Counted from the first letter of the stretch, positions 1 through 8,474 are shown. The stretch is DNA of 42,719 bases from Planctomycetota bacterium (GCA_023143375.1 JAGLHQ010000011.1:1-42719); one strand, 5' to 3'. A program made the numbers and translations. Notes: generated by a model not told the origin, from the sequence alone.

Positions 1-92
1 GGTACGATAAGGTTTTGACGATAACAGAAATGACTGGCTACGGCTATCTCAATGTCAACAGTTTTTATCGGGCACGACTTTAGCTTATTCAT
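1..92 (-). CDS. N-terminal part of MmcB-like protein; continues in frame at window end (42719)
   Basis: Minus strand reads MNKLKSCPIKTVDIEIAVASHFCYRQNLIVP then joins NVSWGLNIHECD.. across the end/start junction; RBS-like AAAGGAC upstream of ATG (90-92). Confidence 0.8.
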   Translation of the reverse strand, partial: MNKLKSCPIKTVDIEIAVASHFCYRQNLIV

Positions 93-102
93 TGGGAGTC
101 CT

Positions 103-372
103 TTAAAATAAATTACCTTGACTATCTATTTGGCCTTTATAGCCACACCATTTACATTGGGCGAAAACCAAGAAAGATAATGGGTCTTTAGGTGATTTAT
201 GAACATGATTATAGCCATGACTATGCCAAGCAAAAACCCCACAGCAAAGTTTGATAAAAATATTGGGTTGCCAAAATCTCATAATGCCTTCCCAAATCAA
301 AAAGAAACATACCACCATCGTTCCAAGGGGAATACCAAGAAAAATTAAAATTAGTATATCTGTTGTTTTCAT
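103..372 (-). CDS. small membrane protein with C-terminal CxxC motif
   Basis: ORF track; N-terminal hydrophobic segment ILILIFLGIPLGTMVVCFFLIW, then CKWCG; ATG overlaps the stop of the upstream gene. Confidence 0.6.
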   Translation of the reverse strand: MKTTDILILIFLGIPLGTMVVCFFLIWEGIMRFWQPNIFIKLCCGVFAWHSHGYNHVHKSPKDPLSFLVFAQCKWCGYKGQIDSQGNLF

Positions 373-767
373 TCTTCTTTTCCTTTCTCCAATACCTTCT
401 CAACCCTTCCAATATCGTCTTGGTAGAGCCATTTAAGGACAGAGAGTTGGAAGTGGGGTGAAGCGATTTCTTTCTTATGTATAAGACCATCCATCCTAAT
501 AGGTGTATTTGCTTTTAACCAATCCTCCCTATCCTTAACCGCCCTCCAGACTTTAAAGAAGCCTATGCCCTCGGAGTCGAAAAGGTTTGGGTTCTCACAG
601 TCTATCTTATAATAATCTTGTGAACGTTGACCACATTTTTGACAGACAAAAGCATTTTCAAGTCTACAACGATGCCAACACTCGACCACTTTTATTTTCT
701 CATTAAGCAGTTCTGAGAGTTCCTTCCGTATCTCTACAGAAGATTCTATTTTTTCTATGTCGGTCAT
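369..767 (-). CDS. hypothetical protein, zinc-ribbon + phage ABA-sandwich-like (paralogue of 40929-41333)
   Basis: ORF; CWHRC..CQKCG followed by NPNLFDSEGIGFFKVWRAVKDREDW. Confidence 0.6.
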   Translation of the reverse strand: MTDIEKIESSVEIRKELSELLNEKIKVVECWHRCRLENAFVCQKCGQRSQDYYKIDCENPNLFDSEGIGFFKVWRAVKDREDWLKANTPIRMDGLIHKKEIASPHFQLSVLKWLYQDDIGRVEKVLEKGKEE

Positions 768-778
768 TTTTCCCTCCC

Positions 779-3505
779 TTACAAAAACAACTCCACCGGT
801 ATCTTAGTCGCCCTCGACTTAATACCAGGGCTAAAGTGAATAGTATCTGTGGCCTCAGCGCCTTTGAGGTCGCGCAGGGGCCTGCCCCATTCGCCAACCC
901 AAGGCGTGTTGGCCAAGAGCCCCTTTATGGGGTCGCTTACATTCGATATAAGAACGTAACACTCACGGTTGATCTCGGAGCCGACGTTCTCGACCTTGAT
1001 GCCATACAGCTTTAATTCTCTTTGAGCGTCCACGACGGTTATGCCCTCGCCTTCGACGGCGCCATACGCGGCGATTGTTATGAGATGCCCTACGCTCGTA
1101 TTCTTTGGCCCCGCCGAAGAGTCAAACCTTACTCTACTGGTTGCGAGGCGGTCCAGTAGACGTTCTTCGTCCGTCTTGGATTCAATCGTTGTGTGCTCGG
1201 TCCAGTCCTGCTTTTCTATCCATGTAACGGCTTCGTCGAGCCCGATCTCTTTGAGGCTAAAGCAAAGGTGAGAGCCGGCGAGCAAGCTCCCAATCTGGTC
1301 CGCAATGCGTCTGGACTTCAAGACGCGCGCGGCGGCCTCAATGAACATATTGCAGTTGGCCTGAAGTATTTTAAGGTTTGCCAGGGAACGCGCGAGCATT
1401 TTATTCGCGTACTCTGCCGTGAACGTCCTAACGATGTCGCCGTGCAAGACCTGCCATTCTTCGTCTGCGTTCGGGGCCCTGTTCTGCTGAAGTATTAATT
1501 TGGAGATACGATTCTCGTCTGCGGCCTGATAGATAGACGTATTGATCGAGCCGAAAAGAAAGCAGGACCGCATACTGAAGCCCTGACCGGAACCATCTGC
1601 CGTGCCTTTGAAGATATACCCGCCGGAGCTTGCCACGCGCGCGAGACCCAAGATACCCTGCACCCTCGCTATGGCCTTCTTGTCCTCGGCCTCAAACTCG
1701 TCTATGACTATGGGTAGGGCGTCTTGCCCGAGGTGTTGTCGGATTGCGGCCTCGGTTGTATCCTTGGAGAATACCTGGCCGGTTGCTCCGATAGTTTTTT
1801 TAACGATAGTGTCTATTATGGTAGACTTGCCAAGACCAGAAGCACCGGTTACCCAAAGATGGGGCCGCCACTTGAGCATGCCACAGACCGGAGCGATAAC
1901 AAGCCAGCCGGCAAGCAGGTGTCCGCTCAGGGGATGCTTCCAGGAGAGCCGGCGGCATATACTCACGAGTAGTTGGGCCTCTTTAGTCGAGGCAATTTTA
2001 GAAGTATCTATATCAAGGTCTATGTCACGCGGATAGGTGTGCTTGCTGTCGACGTCTTGAGGCTCAAAGGGCGCCCCATCGACATAGACCTTCGTGCCGA
2101 GGTGTAGGACGGTTCTACCGGCGTCTATCCATGCCCCGCGCCCTCGTATCTGCTTGTGAGCATCGAAGATCCCCACCTTAGCCTGGAGCTTCAATAAGGA
2201 CTCGTACGCGGCGTCCCAATTTATCCCGTCCTTACTCTTAGCGGGAAAACCCCCCTCCCAAAAGCTCAAGGGAGCCAAAAGCAAAAAATTATTCTTAGCA
2301 TGTTGTTGTGGTGTGAGCGCTACGATTTGCTGTGTAGCCTTCGGCATATAGAAAAAGACATTATTTCTATGCCCGAGCGCCCTGAAAGGACGCGCGTATT
2401 CATCCTCCAAAGGCGCCATATCGGGGATTTCTTCCGTGTTGTAGGTATCAATAGGGGGCGAACCGTCCTCAGACGGGGCTCCTGCGGCCTCTACGGGGGG
2501 ATATGGGGCTACTAGGCCCTTGGCCCACGCGATAACCTTCTCCTTGGTCCATTTATCGGCCTCGGCATCGGCAACGTCCCATCCTTTGGGCTTATCCTTG
2601 TCCCAACCTATGAGCTTGACGCTCGCGGCGCTCACATCGAGCATCTTGGAAGCGACCAGGGCCATAGTATCGACTCCAGGCTCGTCTGCATCCGGCCATA
2701 TAAGCACTTTCTTGTCCCTGAGAGGCCCCCAGTCGGCCTTGGAGAAGGCTTTTGTGCCTCCAGGCCAAGAGAGGACGTTATATGTCGGTAAGAGTCTATG
2801 GGCGGCATCCACGCACTTTTCACCCTCTACTATGAGGACCGGCGCATCGGGGTTCTGGTCGAGCCTCTCGAGCCCATAGAGCGGCCTTGGCTCAGGGAAC
2901 GGGAAATGACACCATCCCTCTATTTCTTCGCCGGCCTTGTTCTTGCGCTTACACCACATGATCGACGGCGTGAGCTTCTTACCGGCGATAACCACGCGCA
3001 GGACATAGCCGTATAGCTGGCCTTCTTTTGTGAGATAGCCAAATACCATTTCCGGCGTATAAGTGGACTCGCGCCACTTGCCGGCCTCGTCTCTTTTGGG
3101 ATTCCAGATAGGGGGGGTGCTCTTGCCTTTAGTAAATAGAGGCGCATTGCTTGGTACGGGCGCTACGGGCTCTATGCCATCATAGCAGGACTTGATGATC
3201 TTCTTGACGGCCTTCTTACCGGCTATCTTCTTACCGGCCTTGCGCTTGCCTCCGAGTATTTCACACGCGCCTTTGAAGTCCACGGCATCGGCTTCCATGA
3301 TGAAGTCCAAAACATCACCGTTGGCGCCGCACCCGAAGCAATGGAAAAATTCTTTCTCGGGTATGACGGTAAAGGACGGTGTTTTCTCGCTATGGAAAGG
3401 ACAGAGACCGCGATACTCTTTGCCGTCTTTTTTTAATTGTACGCGCTCGCTTATCACATCAACAAGCGGACGCAGGGCTTTTATCTCGTCACTATCAAAT
3501 GCCAT
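779..3505 (-). CDS. DNA primase/helicase-type replication protein (CHC2 zinc finger, Toprim, P-loop ATPase)
   Basis: 908 aa; CPFHSEKTPSFTV..FHCFGCGANGDVLDF (CHC2), VLIVEGEKCVDAA (Toprim), WVTGASGLGKSTIIDTI (Walker A). Confidence 0.9.
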   Translation of the reverse strand: MAFDSDEIKALRPLVDVISERVQLKKDGKEYRGLCPFHSEKTPSFTVIPEKEFFHCFGCGANGDVLDFIMEADAVDFKGACEILGGKRKAGKKIAGKKAVKKIIKSCYDGIEPVAPVPSNAPLFTKGKSTPPIWNPKRDEAGKWRESTYTPEMVFGYLTKEGQLYGYVLRVVIAGKKLTPSIMWCKRKNKAGEEIEGWCHFPFPEPRPLYGLERLDQNPDAPVLIVEGEKCVDAAHRLLPTYNVLSWPGGTKAFSKADWGPLRDKKVLIWPDADEPGVDTMALVASKMLDVSAASVKLIGWDKDKPKGWDVADAEADKWTKEKVIAWAKGLVAPYPPVEAAGAPSEDGSPPIDTYNTEEIPDMAPLEDEYARPFRALGHRNNVFFYMPKATQQIVALTPQQHAKNNFLLLAPLSFWEGGFPAKSKDGINWDAAYESLLKLQAKVGIFDAHKQIRGRGAWIDAGRTVLHLGTKVYVDGAPFEPQDVDSKHTYPRDIDLDIDTSKIASTKEAQLLVSICRRLSWKHPLSGHLLAGWLVIAPVCGMLKWRPHLWVTGASGLGKSTIIDTIVKKTIGATGQVFSKDTTEAAIRQHLGQDALPIVIDEFEAEDKKAIARVQGILGLARVASSGGYIFKGTADGSGQGFSMRSCFLFGSINTSIYQAADENRISKLILQQNRAPNADEEWQVLHGDIVRTFTAEYANKMLARSLANLKILQANCNMFIEAAARVLKSRRIADQIGSLLAGSHLCFSLKEIGLDEAVTWIEKQDWTEHTTIESKTDEERLLDRLATSRVRFDSSAGPKNTSVGHLITIAAYGAVEGEGITVVDAQRELKLYGIKVENVGSEINRECYVLISNVSDPIKGLLANTPWVGEWGRPLRDLKGAEATDTIHFSPGIKSRATKIPVELFL

Positions 3506-3508
3506 ATA

Positions 3509-4090
3509 TCAGCCCCATTGAGTCGCCATAGCATCGGCGATCCCTTTATAGGTTAAACTTCTTATCTTCCCCCTGTCCGGCGAAGGACCCAGTTTATTTT
3601 GACCGCTTGATGTTTGATTCGCATAACGATCTTTAATAATAGTTTCTGTTGGTTTTAATAACGGTAAATTTTTAAGCCAAAGGCAAGTTTTTTTACTTGC
3701 GTCATGCCCAAATTGCCAAGGTTGTATGATCTGATCGGGCTTTCTGATTCGCGTGCTGATACAACTAACAGGGGCTTCGAGCGCTATCTTGCCAATAGAA
3801 GCATCGAAAAGTTTTTTAACAAACCTTAGAGCTTCTTCGGTTTTTTCTGCGCGACCCTCTATGCGTTTATTCCAATGCAGACCGGATACAGCAGTATAAG
3901 TACATGGAGGATGGAAAATGCCTAAATCCCAATAACCCATAGTCGCCTTGAGAAAAGTAATTAAATCGCCTTGATAATGAGGGCCGGAAGCCTCGGTAGG
4001 CAATAAATCACAACTCCAAGCATTATGCCCGTGTCGGAGAAAAGCATCACGGACAACGCCACTATATTCACAGCCCACCAGAACATTCAC
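3509..4090 (-). CDS. DNA cytosine methyltransferase-like protein
   Basis: MNVLVGCEYSGVVRDAFLRHGHNAWSCDLLP (SAM-like site) and HPPCTYTAVSG (PC motif), EAPVS. Confidence 0.55.
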   Translation of the reverse strand: MNVLVGCEYSGVVRDAFLRHGHNAWSCDLLPTEASGPHYQGDLITFLKATMGYWDLGIFHPPCTYTAVSGLHWNKRIEGRAEKTEEALRFVKKLFDASIGKIALEAPVSCISTRIRKPDQIIQPWQFGHDASKKTCLWLKNLPLLKPTETIIKDRYANQTSSGQNKLGPSPDRGKIRSLTYKGIADAMATQWG

Positions 4091-4102
4091 TGTTAGGCTC
4101 CT

Positions 4103-4300
4103 TTATTTGTCGAGCTTGTCTAAAGCGCGCAGGATAATGGGGCCGGACACTCTAATTCCTCTAACCAAATGCGACACCTGCCAGGGGTAACAGTCAAGGA
4201 TAAGGGCTATGTCCGCTAATGAGGCCTTGTTTTTATCTCTGTAGTCACTGGCCAGCTTTGCCGCTCTTTTTCGTTTCTCTAAAGTAATTTTATTGCTCAT
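4103..4300 (-). CDS. small HTH-like DNA-binding protein
   Basis: 65 aa; KASLADIALILDCYPWQVSHLVRGIRV. Confidence 0.5.
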   Translation of the reverse strand: MSNKITLEKRKRAAKLASDYRDKNKASLADIALILDCYPWQVSHLVRGIRVSGPIILRALDKLDK

Positions 4301-4351
4301 GCGGTCTCCTTAGTGGCTGGCAATTCACGCCCTATAATTGATTTAATATCT

Positions 4352-4729
4352 TTAAAGAGTAGCGGCTATATGGCCTATGATTTCTCCACATTTAGCCATT
4401 CTTTCCTTAAAAAATCCCCACCCCCCTTTTTTACTGTCGGGATGGGTAGCCATAAACCACTGCGCATTAAGAGTGTTCCATTCAATGACCCACTCCCTCT
4501 TGTTCCATCTTATTTTATGCCCCTCGTAAATCTCTTTACCGTCCTTGTCGAGTAGACCGGTGAATTGGTAGAGGTCAATATTGTCATCGCCCTCTCTCCC
4601 CCCACCATCTTCTAAGAGGAAAGTTAAATATTCACCATGTTCTTCTTCGTTGTGCCAAGATATTTCCTCGACTTTTAAAAGTCTCTTTTCGTCTTTAACC
4701 CACGCCATAAACTTTATCGGTCTATTCAT
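4352..4729 (-). CDS. YopX family protein
   Basis: MNRPIKFMAW...LYQFTGLLDKDGKEIYEGHKIRW, typical YopX signature; start moved from 4786 to the in-frame ATG that overlaps the upstream stop. Confidence 0.8.
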   Translation of the reverse strand: MNRPIKFMAWVKDEKRLLKVEEISWHNEEEHGEYLTFLLEDGGGREGDDNIDLYQFTGLLDKDGKEIYEGHKIRWNKREWVIEWNTLNAQWFMATHPDSKKGGWGFFKERMAKCGEIIGHIAATL

Positions 4730-4938
4730 TCTATCCCCTCCCACACGGCTCCATACAGCTCTTGCTCGTACTGATAGCTCGACCATTCGGCGGCCTCTGC
4801 ACGGCCCTTGTAGCGTTCGGTCTCCTGCGCTTGCTCGGCCACGGTATAGGCTGTGTACTTAATAAGCCCTGCGGACAGGCCGGCGAAGGCAAGCGCGAAG
4901 ATGGTGATTATGACTATGAGGGCTTTACGGTTTGTCAT
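4726..4938 (-). CDS. small membrane protein
   Basis: 70 aa, N-terminal TM segment IVIITIFALAFAGLSAGLI; overlapping stop/start junctions. Confidence 0.55.
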   Translation of the reverse strand: MTNRKALIVIITIFALAFAGLSAGLIKYTAYTVAEQAQETERYKGRAEAAEWSSYQYEQELYGAVWEGIE

Positions 4939-5294
4939 CGTAGCTCGGGCCCCAAGTATTCTCTGCCGGCGGCCTTCAGCTTTCTTATGGTTTCTCTTGT
5001 TTCGGCCAACTCAACATAGAGCTTTGAAATCGTCTTGTCTTGTAAAATCTTTGCGCAGTCACTACTGGCCAGCTTCAACCTCGCCTCGTCCAGTTCGGCC
5101 TTGAGGTTCTCGATTGTCTCCAGATAGCTTTTGCAGTCGAAGCACCCCTTTACGAGCACGGCCTTGCTTGACTTTAAAAGCTCTCTAAGTTCGTTCTGAC
5201 TCGGCTCCTCGACTTTCTTTAAGAGGGGTATGTTGAACACTCTTTTAACCTCTTCCCGCACCTCGCTCTTTATCATCTCCGCTATGGATTCCAT
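4935..5294 (-). CDS. coiled-coil hypothetical protein
   Basis: 119 aa, Lys/Glu-rich; RBS TTAAAGGAGG upstream of ATG. Confidence 0.6.
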   Translation of the reverse strand: MESIAEMIKSEVREEVKRVFNIPLLKKVEEPSQNELRELLKSSKAVLVKGCFDCKSYLETIENLKAELDEARLKLASSDCAKILQDKTISKLYVELAETRETIRKLKAAGREYLGPELR

Positions 5295-5310
5295 GTGGCC
5301 TCCTTTAAGT

Positions 5311-5371
5311 TGGCGGGTTCAGGAGTCAAACCTGATTATAAGGCAAAGCGGCGTTCATACCATTACCCGCC
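5311..5371 (-). ncRNA. short tRNA-like leader element (acceptor + T-arm minihelix)
   Basis: Minus strand GGCGGGT-29nt-TCAGG-TTTGACT-CCTGA-ACCCGCC-A: perfect 7-bp acceptor-like and 5-bp T-stem-like pairing, then CTTAAAGGAGG RBS. Confidence 0.5.
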
Positions 5372-5390
5372 AAAATTGTTGTTGTTTACG

Positions 5391-5419
5391 AGTATACTCT
5401 CGCCCCCCACGCTTGTCAA
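5391..5419 (-). promoter_or_regulatory. sigma70-type promoter
   Basis: Minus strand TTGACA-17 nt-TATACT in an intergenic gap. Confidence 0.7.
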
Positions 5420-5467
5420 GGAAAAACTTTACTTTTTCTCAAGCGTGTCTCAAGGGGGCGCAGGCCC

Positions 5468-5941
5468 CTATATCACCTCTTTCGGCAACCTATAGGTAGC
5501 GCCGCCTGCCTGCTCGACTAGCCCTTGACTCTTAAGCCGTGAGAGATAGACCAGAGCCGAGGTGAGTGTGACCTGCCGGTCCGCATTGCGGTTCAAGCGA
5601 TCCATGATCTGGATAGCCGTCGCGCGGCCCCCGAGCTCTCTAAGGGCTATGACATACTTGCTTTCCTTGGTCCGCGTTTTGCCCTTTAGAGAGAAAAAAG
5701 CCTTCCCTGTGGCCCTGTAGTGACCTTCTGTGGGGCGTTCAACACACCCTTTGGCGATTAAGCGTGTCAAGTAAACCAGACAGGAACCGAGCTTCATGGC
5801 CGGCTCGTTCTCCTCCTGGTATTTCTTGTAGACCTGCTTGAGCGTCCGGCCCTCTTTATGTTTTGTCACCGCCGCGAGCACGGCGGGCATGCCTCCGTAT
5901 TTCATTCGGGCCTCCCCGCTAGGCCGCAGTAGCCCTTCCAT
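5468..5941 (-). CDS. tandem winged-helix protein
   Basis: 157 aa with an internal duplication LGSCLVYLTRLIAKGCVERPTEGHYRAT / LTSALVYLSRLKSQGLVEQAGGATYRLP. Confidence 0.6.
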   Translation of the reverse strand: MEGLLRPSGEARMKYGGMPAVLAAVTKHKEGRTLKQVYKKYQEENEPAMKLGSCLVYLTRLIAKGCVERPTEGHYRATGKAFFSLKGKTRTKESKYVIALRELGGRATAIQIMDRLNRNADRQVTLTSALVYLSRLKSQGLVEQAGGATYRLPKEVI

Positions 5942-6159
5942 TCGGATTGGGGATAATCTACAGTTACCATATCATCGGGGTCTTTTTTGTCGGGTACTAC
6001 TTCCAAATGGCTTTTACTTTCTATATCCCACCGCCAAGCCATACAGACAGAAGCTGAACAAAAACCAGCAACATTTGTAACTCCTTTATTGCATTCCTCT
6101 AGCTCTAACGCTTGACAACACCATTTCTTTTTCGCTTCTTCTTCCGTGAATAGACTCAT
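5902..6159 (-). CDS. hypothetical protein (Cys-containing)
   Basis: 85 aa, CCQALELEECNKGVTNVAGFCSASVCMAW; overlaps neighbours in operon. Confidence 0.5.
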   Translation of the reverse strand: MSLFTEEEAKKKWCCQALELEECNKGVTNVAGFCSASVCMAWRWDIESKSHLEVVPDKKDPDDMVTVDYPQSEWKGYCGLAGRPE

Positions 6160-6521
6160 GCCTCTCCCTCCTTATAGCGTCTTGCCTGAGCAAGCGCGTT
6201 TTCTAAGTTCTCGGCGGTATCCGGCAGTTGCCCTGTATCCTTCAAGCCGGACACCGTACCGCTTATAGCCCCCTCAAGCACCGCCAAGGCCCTGCCAAGG
6301 CGGTTAATATTCCTCTGTCCATAAATGCCCATATCGGCCCATTTAGGATAACACTCCTTACAGACCAGTATGTCCGGCGGCTCGTCCTCGTTCTCATAAA
6401 AGAGCACGTCGTCACAGTCTAGCCTTATCGAGCCCTCCAGAACGGCATAGCACCGGTCTTTTTCGTCAAACTCTCGCTTGCAAAACAAGCAAGTTTTTTC
6501 TGTCATTGCCGCGCTTCCCAT
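6156..6521 (-). CDS. zinc-ribbon hypothetical protein
   Basis: CLFCKREF..CKECYPKW; start assigned to ATG after AGGAGG RBS. Confidence 0.55.
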   Translation of the reverse strand: MGSAAMTEKTCLFCKREFDEKDRCYAVLEGSIRLDCDDVLFYENEDEPPDILVCKECYPKWADMGIYGQRNINRLGRALAVLEGAISGTVSGLKDTGQLPDTAENLENALAQARRYKEGEA

Positions 6522-6532
6522 AGTTAAGCCTC

Positions 6533-6907
6533 CTAGTTTCGTGTTGGATTTAAAACTTTTAAAACTTTTTCGCATACCTTGGGGTGCAAGCGTTGCGTAT
6601 AGTTCTCGCTTACCCTGAGCCTCTCCTTTTTGAGCATGTCCGTAATTGTTGCAACTGCCTTGTAAGGATTGCTCTTTATAGCCTTTTTGATAAAATCACA
6701 AACAAGTCCATACTGGTGCTTATGGTCGTGATATATTGGGCACAAGATGCTCTCTGGCCCCAAATCCTTTGATGAAATTACAAAGCACCTATCGTTAATG
6801 CGGTTAATCTTCGGGTTATCGGGTAGTTGCGCCACTCTTGCCCGAAGAGCCAACGAGACTAGCGCAAGCTCACCAACAACCTCTTCTATGGTTTCTAGCT
6901 CGCCCAT
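6533..6907 (-). CDS. hypothetical protein
   Basis: MGELETIEEVVGEL...; ORF with RBS AAAGAGAGG. Confidence 0.5.
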   Translation of the reverse strand: MGELETIEEVVGELALVSLALRARVAQLPDNPKINRINDRCFVISSKDLGPESILCPIYHDHKHQYGLVCDFIKKAIKSNPYKAVATITDMLKKERLRVSENYTQRLHPKVCEKVLKVLNPTRN

Positions 6908-7170
6908 AACGGCCTCTCTTTCTTTGCCCCTGCTATTTCCATCGGAACCCCACAACAATCAACCGGAGTTTCCCCGCTCCCACACTCGCATAAATCCACG
7001 CCCCAATGGTTGACGCAATGGTTGCAGTGAAAATCTGTATTATCCTCGGTTACCTTAAGGCCAGGAAAAAACTCGTCAAGGCGACCCTCCATAACGCACT
7101 GGTTTAAATTGTCGCTCTTAACCGTAACCGCGCCACACTCGCACCGCGTTACCATAATATCTGCGTCCAT
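6895..7170 (-). CDS. zinc-binding hypothetical protein
   Basis: 91 aa; CECGAV, CNHC, CECGSGETPVDCCG. Confidence 0.5.
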   Translation of the reverse strand: MDADIMVTRCECGAVTVKSDNLNQCVMEGRLDEFFPGLKVTEDNTDFHCNHCVNHWGVDLCECGSGETPVDCCGVPMEIAGAKKERPLWAS

Positions 7171-7433
7171 TATCTGCCCCCTTTCCCGTCCTGCGCCGCC
7201 GGATTCATATACACCACAAGGATATTATCAAAAAACTCCTGCGGGCGCTCCTCGCACAACTCTGGCACCCACTTATTGATATGCTTTGAAGTGGTCATAC
7301 TCCACTTGCGCGACGTTTTGAAATATTCGCCGTTGACCTGCGCCGCAACTGGCGTCTTGTAGCTGAATAAAACCGCGTTTAGATTGTCAAGTCTTATTTC
7401 TGTCGTATTCGCTCCTATGCTTTTCAGTTCCAT
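7170..7433 (-). CDS. small hypothetical protein (KTSC-like)
   Basis: MELKSIGANTTEIRLDNLNAVLFSYKTPVAAQVNGEYFKTSRKWS; 87 aa from internal ATG. Confidence 0.5.
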   Translation of the reverse strand: MELKSIGANTTEIRLDNLNAVLFSYKTPVAAQVNGEYFKTSRKWSMTTSKHINKWVPELCEERPQEFFDNILVVYMNPAAQDGKGGR

Positions 7434-7462
7434 AATGCTTCCTTTCTGGCCTGTTGGCCTCT

Positions 7463-7792
7463 CTATTGATGGTATTTTGGGTGTTGATATATAGTGCCCC
7501 CGTCCTTTTTGTTTGCGTAAGTTATCTTGACTATACAATGGTCTAACATCCCGCCGCCGCCAAGAGAGCGGCTATTGTGGATAAGTAAGGGGATTTTAAT
7601 ACGCCCCGTGCTACGTCCGATAGTGCCGCGCACGCCCCAAACGTCGCCCCAGTCTTTGCCCGTCTTTGTGTCGCCCCAATGGAACCGCGCGCGCGTTTGA
7701 TTAGCCTTTAAGCGCTCTAAAATTGCTATCATTTCTTTGCTTGTATCTTGGCAATACGCCGTCCCGTTGACTATCTGGTATTTATGGCTCAT
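7463..7792 (-). CDS. hypothetical protein
   Basis: 109 aa; GAGGAGG RBS upstream. Confidence 0.55.
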   Translation of the reverse strand: MSHKYQIVNGTAYCQDTSKEMIAILERLKANQTRARFHWGDTKTGKDWGDVWGVRGTIGRSTGRIKIPLLIHNSRSLGGGGMLDHCIVKITYANKKDGGTIYQHPKYHQ

Positions 7793-7869
7793 TTTGTCAC
7801 CTCCTCACTGTGGGCTTAATTACCCATCAACACGCCCCAGGACTCGCCCAGGGCGCGCAGGATGGAGAA

Positions 7870-8034
7870 TTAAGCGTTAAGAGCGTCTACGATCTTGCTT
7901 GCGTCCTCTTCGCTAAAAACTACGGCGAAAGGATTTTCAGAATTATCGCGCCCTGCGTTGTCGTAGATATGAATATAATCTAGCCCTACATGATACTCGT
8001 ACCTAGCCACATCCTTGTTTGTCCACTCTGCCAT
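7870..8034 (-). CDS. small hypothetical protein (54 aa, not in ORF track)
   Basis: Minus reading: MAEWTNKDVARYEYHVGLDYIHIYDNAGRDNSENPFAVVFSEEDASKIVDALNA*. Confidence 0.5.
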   Translation of the reverse strand: MAEWTNKDVARYEYHVGLDYIHIYDNAGRDNSENPFAVVFSEEDASKIVDALNA

Positions 8035-8064
8035 TCTTTTACCGCCTTTCTGCGCTTGTGCGCG

Positions 8065-8250
8065 TTAATCTCTAAGACTCGTTACTATCTCCCGATCTTC
8101 AATAACAATAGGAAGATAATCAATCCCTCGCGTACCTTCATCTCCTAAAAGTTTTTTAATCTGCTTTTCTGCTTCGTCCAGATCAGACGCTTCAATCTCT
8201 ACCGTGCCAACTTCTGTATAACTGTATGCGATTGTGTACCCTTTGCCCAT
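8065..8250 (-). CDS. small hypothetical protein
   Basis: 61 aa; first gene after the leftward promoter. Confidence 0.5.
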   Translation of the reverse strand: MGKGYTIAYSYTEVGTVEIEASDLDEAEKQIKKLLGDEGTRGIDYLPIVIEDREIVTSLRD

Positions 8251-8329
8251 CTGCCCTGCTCCCTTCTCTCTGTGTGTGCGCTACTTGCGCTTGCGTGTTT
8301 AATACTTCTATCTGTAACCCTCTAACCCT

Positions 8330-8358
8330 AATATACTCTCAAACGTAATAGTTGTCAA
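8330..8358 (-). promoter_or_regulatory. sigma70-type early leftward promoter
   Basis: Minus strand TTGACA-17 nt-TATATT. Confidence 0.7.
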
Positions 8359-8474
8359 GTCTTTTTTATCTTTTATATAACTTTTTTATTTTCAGCTCGA
8401 ATACCTCCATCTTATCCATGACTTACACTAAATCGCTGTTTTCCGTTTACGTACAAGTGGTTGATCTCGCTCAG

